A model generated the notes under the pieces. That model was not told the DNA's origin. It searched no databases and was given only the letters and a program-made list of their open reading frames with translations. The translations under genes and the position numbers were made by a program. From NCBI RefSeq assembly GCF_040436345.1, contig NC_133233.1, forward strand, positions 12,190,735-12,254,734: a stretch of DNA of 64,000 bases, in the 5' to 3' direction. Positions 21,001-33,121 of the stretch are shown here, piece by piece. The first letter of the stretch is position 1. The number at the start of each line of letters is the position of its first letter. Source of the stretch: Pagrus major (lineage: Eukaryota; Chordata; Actinopteri; Spariformes; Sparidae).

Positions 21001-22659
21001 CATTCCTCCACAGTTCAAGAATCTAGACGACAACAAGCTTTGCTGCTGCTGGTGGCCACCGGCCGATGACAGGCCGTTCTCCGCATCCTCTCTGGCTATT
21101 GTTTGCCCTGTGATTGACTGAGGAAGGTGTTTGTTGTTGCTGGACTCTTATCTGTGTTTCTTGGAGCTGAGCTGTTGTATTAGCGAGGCTGTCTGATGAA
21201 ACTGAACAGGCGCAAAACATCACGTACAGTTCAGCTAATTAGACCTTGTATTGCAACAAAAGATTGCAACGGAGCGTGTGTCTTTCAAACGGAGATTATC
21301 TGATCAAGACATCTGGTTAAGAAAGTGACTCTGTTCACTGTACATAATAAAAACTGACATGTTACAGAGTCAGCCTGCACCAGGGAACATATCAGTGCGT
21401 GCTAATAAGGGAGTGCTGGCAGTTATGGTGAAAGGTGGGACGTTTAATTTCCATCATTTTTCTTTCCAGTGATTGCTTTTATATGCCACCCAGTGCTCAT
21501 TTTCTGAGCTGCCAGGGTCTGAGACTATCCAGCATGCCTGTCCCTCAGAGAAATATCAATTTCTTAATTTGTTTCACTGCAGCTTTGAGAGCTCTCCCTC
21601 TCTTATTTAGCGATCCACTGGGTGAACGTTTGCTATTGCCAAAGAATTCATATTACCACCCGCATTTCAATCCGCGCAGGGTCCATCACCGGCTCCCTGG
21701 GGTGGTTTTATGCCGGATTATTAACTTGGAAGCGAGGTGCTTTTGTTCATTGGCATTTTCATTTTGGACCCCTCGGTAATTGAGTAACAGGGGCCCATCA
21801 CGTAGCACAAAAGAAAGAAAGCGAGCATGCAGAGGCTGAAAATTCTCATAAGCTGTCAGTGAATGAATACCTCCTCGCTTTCTATTGTTCCAGCACAAAA
21901 TAGTGAAACTGTGTTTCTGTTAGGCCTGCTTTTTCTCATCAGTCGCCTGAAATGAAAGGTGATCAAGGCCAAAGAGAAAAATGTTGGTAATGCCAAGATT
22001 GCTGTCAGCTGCATAGAAACTGTAGCAGTCCTCTGGGGTCAGGTGCATTTTATTTCTTTCTTCTAGGAAGTTCTTACTCCGCTGGTATTTTATTAGTTCT
22101 GAAAAAGTGCAGCAGTAAAGAAGAGTGAATAGACTTTCAAATATGAGCTGTTCTTGACCTGTCTGACACTCGTAAAAGTGTACATTGTACCTTTTATCCT
22201 GATAAAGCAGCCAAAGATAAGAATGCACACATGGGTTTGTAAAAACCCAAATGACCTTTGGTAGGTCGTCTACAAAAGTGCCAGCACAGTATCCTGCAAT
22301 GATAATTACCTGTACGTCTATGGAGCATAAACATAAAAAAGAATCTGAACATAAATAATGAATCCAGGGATATTTGTATCACCTACTGTACATGGATTAC
22401 ACATACATATGGGTATAATCTTAATAAATCCAAAAACTACATCTATTCATGTTTGGTGTTTAGCCAGACATAAGTCAAATACACACAGTTCTTATGCACG
22501 CAACTAGTGCCAAATATTTTATTGATATCTGCACACCACATGTTCTCAGATGAATGTAACCATACAGGCTGATGTAGTTCAGTTAAATCAATGTCTCCTC
22601 AGCTGTGTGTGGAAGCCCAGAGGGATCACTGATGAGGAAGAACAAGATGTAGTAGGAGA

Positions 22660-22850
22660 ATCTTTATTCATCACATAGAATGATTGAATGTGGAGCGGGA
22701 TGAAACTGGTTCTCTGCATTAACCCGTGTCGGAGGAGCAGCAGTGGGCAGCGAGGTACAGTGCCAGGGGATTTTTAACCCTAACTCCAGTCATGGGCACT
22801 GACCAGAGAATTAACCTAATACACATGAAACCCATGCAAAATCGGGATTA
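22660..22850 (+). repeat. Degenerate dispersed repeat
   Basis: Words such as 'TCTCTGCATTAACCCGTGTC' and 'GAGCAGCAGTGGGCAGCGAG' resemble a common fish short repeat whose intact form encodes nothing. It is strongly mutated, and the boundaries are approximate. Confidence 0.4.
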
Positions 22851-25564
22851 TGTAAAACATTTTTCCCCAAAGGTTTATATCAGTAAATACATCGACATTA
22901 CAGTATTTTTCTGCACTCTTACTCTTTATTAGCTGCATATTTTTTACAATACATTTTTAAACTGTATATGTATGTTATGTCTTCATACTGTGTTCATCAT
23001 TTAGATTAAAGAGGTTGTTCTGGGGTAAAACCACAAACGTCATCATTCATTGCAAAGGCAAGGCAAAGTTTGTTTTTTAAGATTACATGGTTTTGAGTGG
23101 AGAGTGGTTTTCACATGCAAGTTTGAAGATGAGTGTGGTTTTGCATTTGTGTCTTGTTTCGTGGTTGAATTTTGGGAAATGGAGAATAATTTCAAGAAAT
23201 GTGTCGTAACATAAAAAAAAAACTAACTTCAACTCTCTGCTTTGGTAGTTGCAGTAAATGAATTAAAGTCTAAATGTAGACCCTGTGTAAATAAGTATTC
23301 ACAGTTTATTATAACACAGAATTTGGTTTTCTGTACCTTATAAATTGCACAGCTGTCATAGATATTGGTCATAACAATTGTCCGTACATCCCGGTGTAAC
23401 TGTTTTACATACTTGCTTCAAATCTGCTGGTAGCTGATAGAACTAATCTTGTATTATTTCAAACACGTTGGATGATATTTTAGCCAGTTTAGCCAGCTGG
23501 AACAGTCCAATCTCTGAAAACCAAATGACTTCCTTCAGGCCAGCCTATTGTTGTGTAGTCTGGTGGTGTGGTTGGAAAACTTTGGTTAAGATGTTGGCTG
23601 GCGATAGCAGCATGTGAGGCAAGGAGAGAATTTGTCAATGTTACAAGCAGATGTTGGGTGGGCTTAATTATGCCAAAACATAGTGCTGAGTATTGATAAA
23701 ACTGATAAATTAATTAAATTGAACCGCCACGGGACAGGGTGGTCCGATAAACCTGGAAACATTTGCACATGCCTGACTTGCTGTCATTCAAGCCTCTCAA
23801 TCCACCATGAATGACTCAGCTCATATCCTGTTTTTTAGCAAATGTCTTCATGTAATCTGCACATTTCATCCCTGTCATATATTCCATTCTCTTCCAGTGG
23901 ATGTGGAAAGCTCTTTTTCAGACAGAGCATCAGATTGCATTCACCAACACACTCCTTATCTGTGTCCCTCGCCCAATGGGCCTCCAGCTGGGTGCTGCTG
24001 CTTCCTTCACCATTTGTGTTGGCACGGGGAACGGCAGCTCTGCGGCCCGAGAGTGCTGCTCTCCCTTCAAAACAGGAAGAACACACTGCTCTCTGATGCA
24101 CACTGGAGACAGAAAAACACACCAGGGGCACGAGGCAGCAGGCTGAGGAGGATGATAACATTTCAGCCGGTGCCCAACCCTTTCTCTGCGCATGGAGTCG
24201 TCTTACAGGTCTGTGTAGAGGGAAGGATTCTGTGCCAGCTGCCTGAGCACATGGGATGCACAGTTTCCTCTTAACGTTCAACGGCTATCTATTCAGATAA
24301 ACCAGATTCTATCCTAAATGCAAGATCGCTTTCGCCTGTTTGACTTCTCCTGTTTTGTACCACGAAACCAGACACTAACAAGGTTGTTGATCAATACCAG
24401 TCTATCAACAATTACTTGACCAGATGCTGAGATTTCTGGCTCCAGCTTCGAATCCCAAATTCCCACGAATGTCGAAACCTGTTGTTGTTGCTTTCCCTCG
24501 GTCGCAAACAGACATTGATCGAAATCCCAGACTGCTTGATGTCAATTTAGCTTGGAGAAGAGCACATGACTGTTGACAGCGCTGGTCTTGCGCTTTCCCA
24601 CACTGCCTCAGCCCAGTCATCAGGCAGGTATTTTATGGTTTTGTGGATTTGAACCAACAAAGAGCAGGCCAGGCAGCGACCAGAAACACGTCAAAGTTAT
24701 GTAACTAGATCTGCAGTACATGTAGATGTACTGTAAATCCTTGAAGAACCAGCCTTATGTGTTCCCTTTACTCTGTGGGAGTTCATACATACTGTCAAAC
24801 ATGATCTCACTTACAAATCAGTTCACAAAATGCTGCAAAATTTGGCTGACTTGAATTTTTCTCTAATTCTGACATAACACGGCAACGTCAAACTTTATTA
24901 CATCGGCTATAAATCCTGTACTTATCAGTCCAAACAAGTATTAACTGTGAGCTTGTGACTGTGATCATGAATAGCTAACGCTCATATGACTTAGCGGCGA
25001 CCTTTCGTGTACTCGGGTTGTTTTTCTTTCTTTCCAACGAAAGCCCAAAAAATAAACAGGGGCAGATGAAAAGGTGCCTTGCTGGCAGAGGTGGGCCACG
25101 TTTCCGTATTGTCGCTCCTCGTTAGCCGACGATGGGCTGTCTCCACATTGGACAGCTGTGGTGTGCACACAGCACACACACATGCAACTGCTGGCACGAC
25201 TGTGCCCCCTCTGATCTCTGATGACATGCCAGCCACCCTGTCCTGCTCTGACGCCAGCCATCCCTGACTCTGTCTCTCACACACACACGTACAGTATGCA
25301 CAGACGCAGGCAGAGCAGCTAGAGAGTAGTTGTGCATGAGAGCAGAGGGGGCAGATGGAAAAAAGCTGCAGCTTCTGTGAAAAGGGGAAACAGCACTCAG
25401 TTCACTTCAGCTGTGTTGTCACGGTTTTATTCTTATTTTTCTTGCATAAACTCTTTTTCTTTTCGGATGAGGGGAAGTCTCAACTTGCTTCTTCACATGG
25501 GATGTTTGACAGTTGAGGTGTGGGCAGTTTAAAGCAGTGTGTGGTAGGGATCTTAAATATTTGA

Positions 25565-25570
25565 TTTATT
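25565..25570 (-). terminator. bloc1s5: Candidate BLOC1S5 poly(A) signal
   Basis: TTTATT on the plus strand (AATAAA in the direction of BLOC1S5), about 1.1 kb beyond the stop codon. It is the nearest canonical hexamer I found; variant hexamers occur nearer, so a shorter 3' UTR is possible. Confidence 0.25.
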
Positions 25571-26664
25571 ACGTTTTCTGAGATGAACTCTGTTCTCAGC
25601 CATGCCAGGAATGTGCCCAGTGTGCCCACCCATCCATTAACCTGTCCGACAACCCACCATTGTGTGGCGCAAAAACAAAACACTGCATCAAAAGTGCTGT
25701 GAGTTTAACGATCAACCTCAGAGACAACTTTTTTACATTATTGTGCTTAAAAATTCAGTACTTACACTGTGACGCATGCCTCTGTGTGCAATTACTCCAA
25801 TAAACAGAAGAGGTGAAACAGAAATGAACACTTGGATTGCTTGCTTATCATTGTGTTCATCAACAGCGTGACAAGCAGTAAAAACTAAAAGGATTCAGAA
25901 GGAAATTCAAACCAGAATACCAAAATCTGATTTATGTTTCTTCTGTTTAAACAGCAATGAAAATATTGGATTTGGGACTCATTAAAATCAGATTTGAATT
26001 GGCAATGCAAACAAAAAACAGCTGCTGCTGATCATTCAAAATGGTGTCAGCAAAGGCCTTTTATAATAAAAGTTACTTCATAGACAGTTAGTTTACTTGA
26101 AATTAATGTCAGAGGTCAGATGTTCCAAACACAGCAGAGCTGGTGAGGGATGACTTGTTCTGGAGACGGTTCTGTTTGAGCTCGTTTCTACAACACTTGA
26201 CCTGCGCTTTAAACACACCTGCTCAGAAGGGCTTTTCTGACATATAATGATCTCGCTCTGAGTGCTTAGAATATCTCGCCTCGGTGCCAAACACCTGAGG
26301 CTGGTGCAGATTTATCATCGGCACCCTTCAGGCAGGCATCCATTAAAAATCTTGAAATGTTGAAAACTTCACGGCCAGGGAACAATCAAATGATTGCTTG
26401 TTTAAAAAATGTTCCAGACATTTTAGGTGCTGCGAAAATTCCATGTGCTAAAGACGTAAACGTGAGTTTGATGGGTTGTGAAAATGTAACATTGTTAATC
26501 ACACTCTCATATTTATGATTTGGAAAGTCAAAACAGCCCAAAGCACATAGCTTTGTTTTGCACGTGCAGAGCAGATGTTCCTGTCCATAATAAACATTTA
26601 CAGAGTGTTCATGTAATAAGAGAGGATGTGTTGGTTCATCAACACCCTCACAAACATCAGCTGA

Positions 26665-26838
26665 TTAGAGGGGTTGAAACTTAGACAAGTCCTTCTTCAT
26701 TTCGCAGTATTTAGTGCTGACTTGTCCTATAGCCTTAGCGTGCTCCTCATCCACCTCCTCCTTTAATCGCTGCTGCTCCTTCAGGAACTCTGCCCACTCA
26801 TCTTTCAACCGCTCCATGTTGGCCTGCAGCTGGGCGCT
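26665..26838 (-). CDS. bloc1s5: BLOC1S5 coding exon 5 with stop
   Basis: 57 codons and TAA (26667-26665). It starts SAQLQANMERLKDEWAEFLK, contains the conserved EVDEEHAKAI, and ends DLSKFQPL. Acceptor CCAG precedes 26838. Confidence 0.95.
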   Translation of the reverse strand, partial: SAQLQANMERLKDEWAEFLKEQQRLKEEVDEEHAKAIGQVSTKYCEMKKDLSKFQPL

Positions 26839-29789
26839 CTGGAAGAATGCAAGAAGATGAGAATACAAACAAACAAAAGGTGACAAAAAGTTTTAGCAAA
26901 TGTCTCACACCAAACTTGATTTGTAGAAAAGACTTCATTTTGACAGCACAGCTTGATCAGAGATTCGAGTTGACAATAACAGCAAAGAAAAGATAAAGAC
27001 GGCTTTTTTCATGTTTGATTGGGCTCGTACACTGCTCTGAAGATGCTGATGATGTAAGGCAGTGTACGGGGGATTGTGGTGTGTGGACACAACATCATAA
27101 GTGCCTGTAGCTGTGCAATAATTCAACAATACAATACTCTGGCATTAATACTGCATTTATATTATACATTACAATTAATATTTCTTATTTATCTATACTT
27201 ATTTATTTAGTCTAAAGGATACTAAAAGACAACACCCATCTCAGCCACAGTCTGTTCACCCTGCTGCCATCTGGCAAGAGATACAGAAGTATCCACTGTT
27301 GTACAATTAGACTACTGAGCAACCCTGGTATTGTAAAATGTCAAATAAATGAACCTTTAACCTTTTTAACCATTTTATTCTAGCATTTTGAACACATTAA
27401 TAGATCATTTTACATACTTATTTTTCTTTAAATGTTCTCTACGCTTTCACAGTGTATATTTCTATTCCTAAATGGGAGCAACTATGAAGTGACTCATTAA
27501 AGCATTTCTGATGCAGAATCTGCAATCCAATCTAGTTTTTAAGGCTGTGACATACGTTTTGTCCACCTGTGGTCAAAGTTTTTAGCCTGGAGTTGTTTTT
27601 ACCTGCTGTGCCTCTAGCTCCCTCTGCTGGACTCTCTCTGCCATGTGATTTGCAGCCTCCACTGTAGAACGGGAGAAAAGCAAAGAAATATTCTTATGTT
27701 TTATATTTGAGATTCACATTTTCTCCTACACAACACAGATACAAAACTTTTAAGATGGCCATTATTCAGTAAGTAAGTAGGCCTCTTGTGTCATCATACC
27801 ATCATAGGGATTTTGCTGAATATGCCTCTGCATTTTTAAATATGAAGCTGGGTTCACAAATACATCGCTGTCAACATGACAATCAGCACATTGTATTATA
27901 ATGGCACATGCTTATAATTACATTTGTAAACTGACCAATACTAAATACAATGTCAACAAATACAAGAGTCTGATTAGAGGTCAGGTCAAGCAGGAAATGA
28001 GACGATTTTAGATTTAAAACAAAGTCTCAGGTGTAAATCTGAGAAAGAGGAGACTTACGCCGTTTAGTGACGTCAGACAGCAGCTGGTTCATGCCTTCTA
28101 AATTTGTGGGCAGCATTTGCTCGTTTGATTCCAGCACCATTTTATTGAGGTTCTCCAGCAGTCTGCTCTCCCTGTGCCCACGTTTCTCCTAAACAGCAGC
28201 AGAGGAAAGTTTAGCCTTGTCACACACAAACAACAAAGTAAATAAAAAACTACTAAACTGTCGTGTAGTCCAGCACTGGATCTTAACGTGTCGCGTTCAG
28301 TTGAAATCATTTCCTGGGATTGTCTTTTCAACAATAAGAGACAATACTGTATCTGTAAACCACTGAATCTGTTATTTGGCTTAGTAATATTCTAAATGAG
28401 TCAATTTGCACAACAAACAGCACACAGATTATTTCACTAAATGAGAAAAACTAAATTCAGTAGTTCATGAAATTGTGTATAATGTAGATAAATATAATAC
28501 AGTATATTGCAATTTTAATTTATTGCGGTACATTGTTAAAACATAATAACAGAAAGGAAAAAATAATGTTTTTTTATTGTATCTGTGACCCAAAATGTAG
28601 TGTGTTGTGGGTTACGGTTATGTGGCACAATAGTGTTTACACCCTTATTGTTTCCCCTGCCAGCCCACACATTTTTCCTCCTTAGCCACTATGGCAGGCA
28701 TTCTGATGGGGACATTTGTGCACTCACATGACTGAATGTCCCTCACTGATTGTTTTCTAATACTTGCAGGAAAGTTATGGCACTTAAATTGGTGTGAATT
28801 TTCCTGACATGTAGATTCTCAGTGTGTGATGTACAGCTTAGAGAGTGACAGCAGTGTTGAGGGATAAAGAAAATCAAAAATATTGGCAAAGAGTTCAAAC
28901 AGCTGTAATCAGCGGCACTGAACCCACAAGTCAAACACCAAGTCATAGTGTCACATCATCATCACAACTGTATGTAATTCTTGGATTTTAAAGTGGACTG
29001 TAGTCTTATAAATAACAGATATTTGTCATGCTCATGACAAAATAATTGTAATGAAGAAAATGATGAAAGACAAAAAACCTGAAAACTATGCGTGAAGTTT
29101 GGATGAGCAACAGCACAGTGTGTGAACGTATAAGAAGTGTGTGTGTAGCTGTTTGTAGGAACATGGTCATTATCACAGTGTGTAGGCCACAGTGTCCCAT
29201 TATAACTTCATGTCAACTACCTCAAACTCTCTGACAAAGTAGCGGATCTCTGCATTGATGACTGGTCTGTGGTCCAACAGTCTGGACTGGATATCACCCA
29301 CATCTGCAGGAACAACACAGTTCAAATTACATTCAAACATGAAGAACACACAGAAGAGAACATTTTTACATTATTGTGGTAAGTCAGTGCCATGTTTTAA
29401 TATTTTAAGCACAGTTTCATAGATGGTGCATGCTTTTAATGCTGTGTTAAGTAGCTTGCTTACTATAAAAAGGTATAATCTTACCAGCATCGACCTAATT
29501 CCAACCAAGTTTCACTAAACCTTTTAATCCTTTCATGGATGTGAGGCAATACATATATATCAGCGTCTTGGAGGATGAATTAAGTATATATTTTTTAGAA
29601 AGCAAACAAATCCTCATGTCTATTACATCAAATGTCATTTCTAACAGCCCCTTTTTGATCTGTATCTTATTAGACCAGCTATAATGTGACATCAGAGCTT
29701 TAAAAGACAAACATCGAGGCAAACATGCAGACAACAAGAACGATGTTTCCTTCTGTTGGTTTTCACTCACCTTGAGCAATTTTGTCCAT
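26665..29789 (-). CDS. bloc1s5: BLOC1S5 (Muted), complete coding region, five exons
   Basis: Subunit of BLOC-1, the cytosolic coiled-coil complex that sorts cargo from endosomes to melanosomes and other lysosome-related organelles. Exons on the minus strand are 29789-29771, 29303-29221, 28188-28059, 27661-27603 and 26838-26665; 465 nt, 154 residues. All introns are GT-AG and phases agree. Family hallmarks are SRLLDHRPVINAEIRYFVRE near the N terminus, LLENLNKMVLESNEQMLP in the middle, and a Glu/Lys-rich helical C-terminal half ending CEMKKDLSKFQPL. Most of the chain is predicted coiled coil with no membrane segment or signal peptide. Human Muted has 187 residues; the difference is the missing Gly/Ser-rich N-terminal tail. 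The start is fixed by an in-frame TAG upstream with no intervening ATG. It lies between EEF1E1 and TXNDC5 as in human. Confidence 0.95.
27120..27362 (+). mobile_element. LINE 3' end remnant in BLOC1S5 intron 4, antisense to the gene
   Basis: A short coding remnant reads LFTLLPSGKRYRSIH, matching the hallmark near the C-terminal end of ORF2 in fish Rex1/L2-like LINEs, where a LLPSGxRYRxI block is typical. It is followed by an AT-rich tail with AATAAA. Only the last part of the element is left, and there is no reverse transcriptase domain. Boundaries are approximate. Confidence 0.6.
27603..27661 (-). CDS. bloc1s5: BLOC1S5 coding exon 4
   Basis: 59 nt encoding (L)EAANHMAERVQQRELEAQQ, a coiled-coil segment equivalent to the human LQAAND... 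region. Acceptor ACAG, donor GTAAAA. Too short to stand out as an open frame, but required by phase. Confidence 0.92.
28059..28188 (-). CDS. bloc1s5: BLOC1S5 coding exon 3
   Basis: 43 codons plus one base, from EKRGHRESRLLENLNKM to LLSDVTKR. Acceptor TTAG, donor GTAAGT. The last base joins TG of exon 4 to make Leu. Confidence 0.94.
29221..29303 (-). CDS. bloc1s5: BLOC1S5 coding exon 2: conserved N-terminal helix
   Basis: Encodes VGDIQSRLLDHRPVINAEIR and YFVREFE, the most conserved part of the family. Acceptor GCAG precedes it and donor GTAGTT follows; it enters in phase 1 and leaves in phase 0. Confidence 0.95.
29771..29789 (-). CDS. bloc1s5: BLOC1S5 coding exon 1
   Basis: 19 nt encoding MDKIAQ plus one base of Asp7. 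ATG context AAAATGG. Reading upstream in frame reaches TAG with no other ATG, so this is the only AUG start in this exon. Donor GTGAGT is at 29770-29765. Confidence 0.88.
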
Positions 29790-30180
29790 TTTTAGAAACC
29801 CTGCTGGCACGTTGGTTTTAGTAGTTAAACCAAAGTTGTGTCTCCTGTGAAGCAGCTAGCTCAACCAGCTGCTAACTGCTAACCACTTGCTAAATGTTCC
29901 AAATGCTAAGCTAACTGGGTGCTTATTGTGAAAGCGAAAGAGCTGCTATAAACTATGAGTCATTAACGTGGCCTATGTTATAATAATATAGTGATACATG
30001 TCAGCTACAAATTGAAAAAATACCAATGCTAATTGCAGTCAGGTGAGGAGAAGTCAGCTGACTGCGATGTAAATATTTACTACTACTTCCGGGTACGAGG
30101 GCGTGGACTGAACCAAGCGGCGGATAGAGAGGGGTGTCACAGTTTTGGTTGGAGGTTTTTTACCAGTCCACGTGAAATAC
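29790..30180 (-). promoter_or_regulatory. bloc1s5: BLOC1S5 5' UTR and promoter
   Basis: Directly upstream of the BLOC1S5 start. It contains an ETS/GABP site, ACTTCCGG at 30085-30092 (CCGGAAGT in gene orientation), a GGGCGTGG KLF-type box just beyond, and an E-box CACGTG at 30169-30174. A 12-bp palindrome AGTCAGCTGACT is at 30052-30063. This TATA-less layout fits a housekeeping promoter. The start site is not determined. Confidence 0.55.
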
Positions 30181-30550
30181 TGTTCTTTAGTCTCGCTTTG
30201 AGGTAGGCTATAATTTTTAAAAGTACTTTTTGAGGTAGCTTTTAAATGTCTGCAAGCTTGTTTGTGAGAAATATGATGAGAGACAGTAACATGTAGACTA
30301 AAGGAAGTTAGTGTAGGCTGAGGCTTTGCGTGCTGAGGACAGCAGATGTCAGTCTTGCTCTGCGGTGGAACAAAGTTACATCAAAATCCTGCTTTTTAAA
30401 CTTATTTCCACACATTACCCCTGTGTTAAAATACATCCTGTTGACCTTTAATATAGGAATGTGTTTTTTTTAATACTATACTATATTTTGCACTCTTTCC
30501 CTTAAATGGGTCCTTTAATCCTTGCAAGTCACCTTTATAAAAGGTTTATA

Positions 30551-30581
30551 CATTAGTTTATACAGACTGTATAAACTAATG
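30551..30581. repeat. Perfect inverted repeat with 15-bp arms
   Basis: CATTAGTTTATACAG, one base, then its exact reverse complement. Flanks do not extend the match. Confidence 0.95.
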
Positions 30582-30867
30582 CCGTTATTCAAGGCTGACA
30601 ACTCATTTACTTTAGCTTTAACACATCCGTGTGTTATAACAACAACTTGGGGGTTGCCAGGTTGTGAAACATCCCTGTAGGTGTGTATTCTACTTCAGCA
30701 AAACACTCCAATAGACCTTCCTGCAGATTATCTTAACCAAATTCCATTATTTTAACACATTTCTTTTAAAACATGTATAACTCTAGACTTGATAAATTAG
30801 GAGAAAGTGTGAAAATAAGATGTATTTAGTAATGAATTTCCATCACTTCCAACTGCATTATTACCAA

Positions 30868-30925
30868 ACCGAAAAGGAATATTTCACAACCTGGCAACCG
30901 AAAAGGAATATTTCACAACCTGGCA
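30868..30925 (+). repeat. Exact tandem duplication, 29-bp unit
   Basis: Two identical 29-bp units starting ACCGAAAAGG and ending ACCTGGCA. No mismatch between copies suggests a recent duplication. Confidence 0.95.
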
Positions 30926-32250
30926 ACCCAAAAGTGGCTATTATTAATGTGTCATAAATTATTAATTTGTCTCTTCGTAAAGGTTGCCCTTTTCGAAAGT
31001 GGTATTCTATAATCCTACAATAATTATCAAATATCAGTCAGTCTTAATGTTATTGTCCTTATTGTATGTTCAGTGCACTTAAAGGGACATTCTTTGTCTT
31101 GGTGCTCATATGCTTTGTTTTAAATGTTCTCCTACTGCCAAGGATTATTTTGGTTACAGTCAGGCCAATTAGGAATTATGGTATGATGTGTTACCTCAGG
31201 AGATAAGTACACCAAGACGTACGATAATAACTCTAAATAAACTAGCAAACACACTATAATGTTTGTATGAGTGGTAAGATGGCTTTGTCGACCTCTCAGT
31301 ATCTACATTAGGACAGCTAAATTCATATTAAGTATACTTGTATGTACAACATTTGCATTTGTAAAGATGCCATTATCATAAGATTAGCTACAATAAGGTA
31401 TTTAGATAAAAAAACATTAATAGTGAGTATGTTTGAAGAATTGTCTTCATCACAGTCACCACAAGATGGCACCAAATCCCTCACATTAGTTTTGAAAATC
31501 CAGGGTTGGCAAAGCCCCCTGTGACCGAATTATCTTGGATTAGTAAATGCTTTTATTACACTTCATGAAATGCAAATATATTGGCATAAATGTATTAATA
31601 AACACAGCACTTGTGGCAAGAGCAAAGTACATGCAGATATTCAAGTCAGAGTGAGAAGAGGCATTGTTCGGGGCAAATGTTGCATATTAGTTGTCAAAAG
31701 TTTGTTTGTGAGCCCTAAATTCATTAAGACTGTCATGCTCAGTTAAGAGAAAATCATTAAGGCACCACTTAAGTCCCCCCACTGTCCACATTGTTTAGTT
31801 AAAGACTTATTACATGCACCATTAGTTTTGATTTGGGCCTATTAAAGAGATTAAGTGATTGATCAACAGCCGAGGGAGAAAAACAAGCCCGTCGCTACAG
31901 CTGCAGACGCACAAGAGGATCTCTGACAACAGAACATGTCAGATCGAGCAAAGGCCTCCGTGACAGGAATGTGCATCCTGTTGTTTTGTTTATTTATGAC
32001 TCTGCAGGGTGAAATTAAAAACATTAAGATCAACTCTGAGAATGGGAGAGGGGCTAGTTAAATGCAGCATTCATTACCATATTTAAAGCACAGCAGAGAA
32101 ACATAAATATCTAACTTGTGGTTCAGAATACTAAAAAAATAAAAGAAGAGACATGTTTACAGAAAAATGCATCATTTAAAAAAATGATTCATCTTGAACA
32201 ATTATAATGGATTAAAAATAGGAATTCATTAGAATTCACTGATGTGTAAT

Positions 32251-32252
32251 TA

Positions 32253-32280
<28 letters not shown>
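32251..32280. repeat. (ATT)n microsatellite
   Basis: ATT trinucleotide tract of about 30 bp. Confidence 0.9.
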
Positions 32281-32284
<4 letters not shown>

Positions 32285-33121
32285 ATTTAGGTTTGGAGTC
32301 AGTAAAAAAAAAAATCTGGAAGATTATCCTGACCTCTACAAAATGTGAACTCAAATCATCTCTTATTTTGAAATTTAACGAAACATTCAAATGCAGTTCA
32401 AATAGGATTCTGCACACACAATTTTGGTGTTGGGAATAAGACTTTACATAGTCGGATGAAGCAGGAAAAAAGGAAGCTCAGACTCTAAAAACTTATCCAA
32501 AGTTTAGATTTCCACAGCACTAAAGAATTCGGAGGGCCAGGCCAACATCAGCATAACGAGGAAATATCTGTCCCTCTGCATCAGCATCTGCGAGCGTCCT
32601 GATGTTCGGCTGCAGTTTGCATGCGAGAGCTCGTTGCATGAGAGCGGATCATGTGTTTCTCCGTGTTTCTGTCCCACAGGTCTATTAAGTGAATTCTGCT
32701 TTTTTATTTGACACCCCTGCACGGAGCACAAAGCCTTTCTGGGACACTCGCCAAAATTGTCACAGAATAAAGAAAAAGACATTGTTCAAAGTCATAACAG
32801 AGAATGAAACTTGTTCATGATTAATATTACTTTATTAGGTGATACATTTTTTCAGTAGCTGTGTGCTTTAGATAAGATCATTTTGACGCTGTTCAGCCTT
32901 TCATAAAAGCTTTATTGACAATATTTACATTATAATATTTCCGTGTTACTGACCTGTCTGATATATTGTCAAGTATTACTGTCTTACAAAAGTGCTTTTA
33001 TTAAGATTATTAAGACTATTTAATTGTTGAAAATGAAGCTGAAATATTGTTCAGATTTTCGCTCTATTTCCTGTTACAGAGTCGTCTTGAATTACCCATC
33101 AGCTCAAGGCACACGGCTGCA

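Larger units (their letters stand above)
7392..26664. other. Intergenic region between TXNDC5 and BLOC1S5
   Basis: About 19 kb with no gene that I recognise. It holds the TXNDC5 promoter, a tentative two-exon frame at 8530-9391, a (TG)n tract at 9503-9546, diverged copies of one dispersed repeat (10119-10998, 12395-12860, 17800-18060), a hAT-like fragment near 14500-14720, another dispersed repeat at 17115-17600 and a degenerate repeat near 22660-22850. From about 18.2 to 22.6 kb and from 22.9 to 26.6 kb I see only single-copy-looking AT-rich DNA with short chance frames. A minus-strand AATAAA (25565-25570) could end BLOC1S5 transcripts. Confidence 0.8.
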
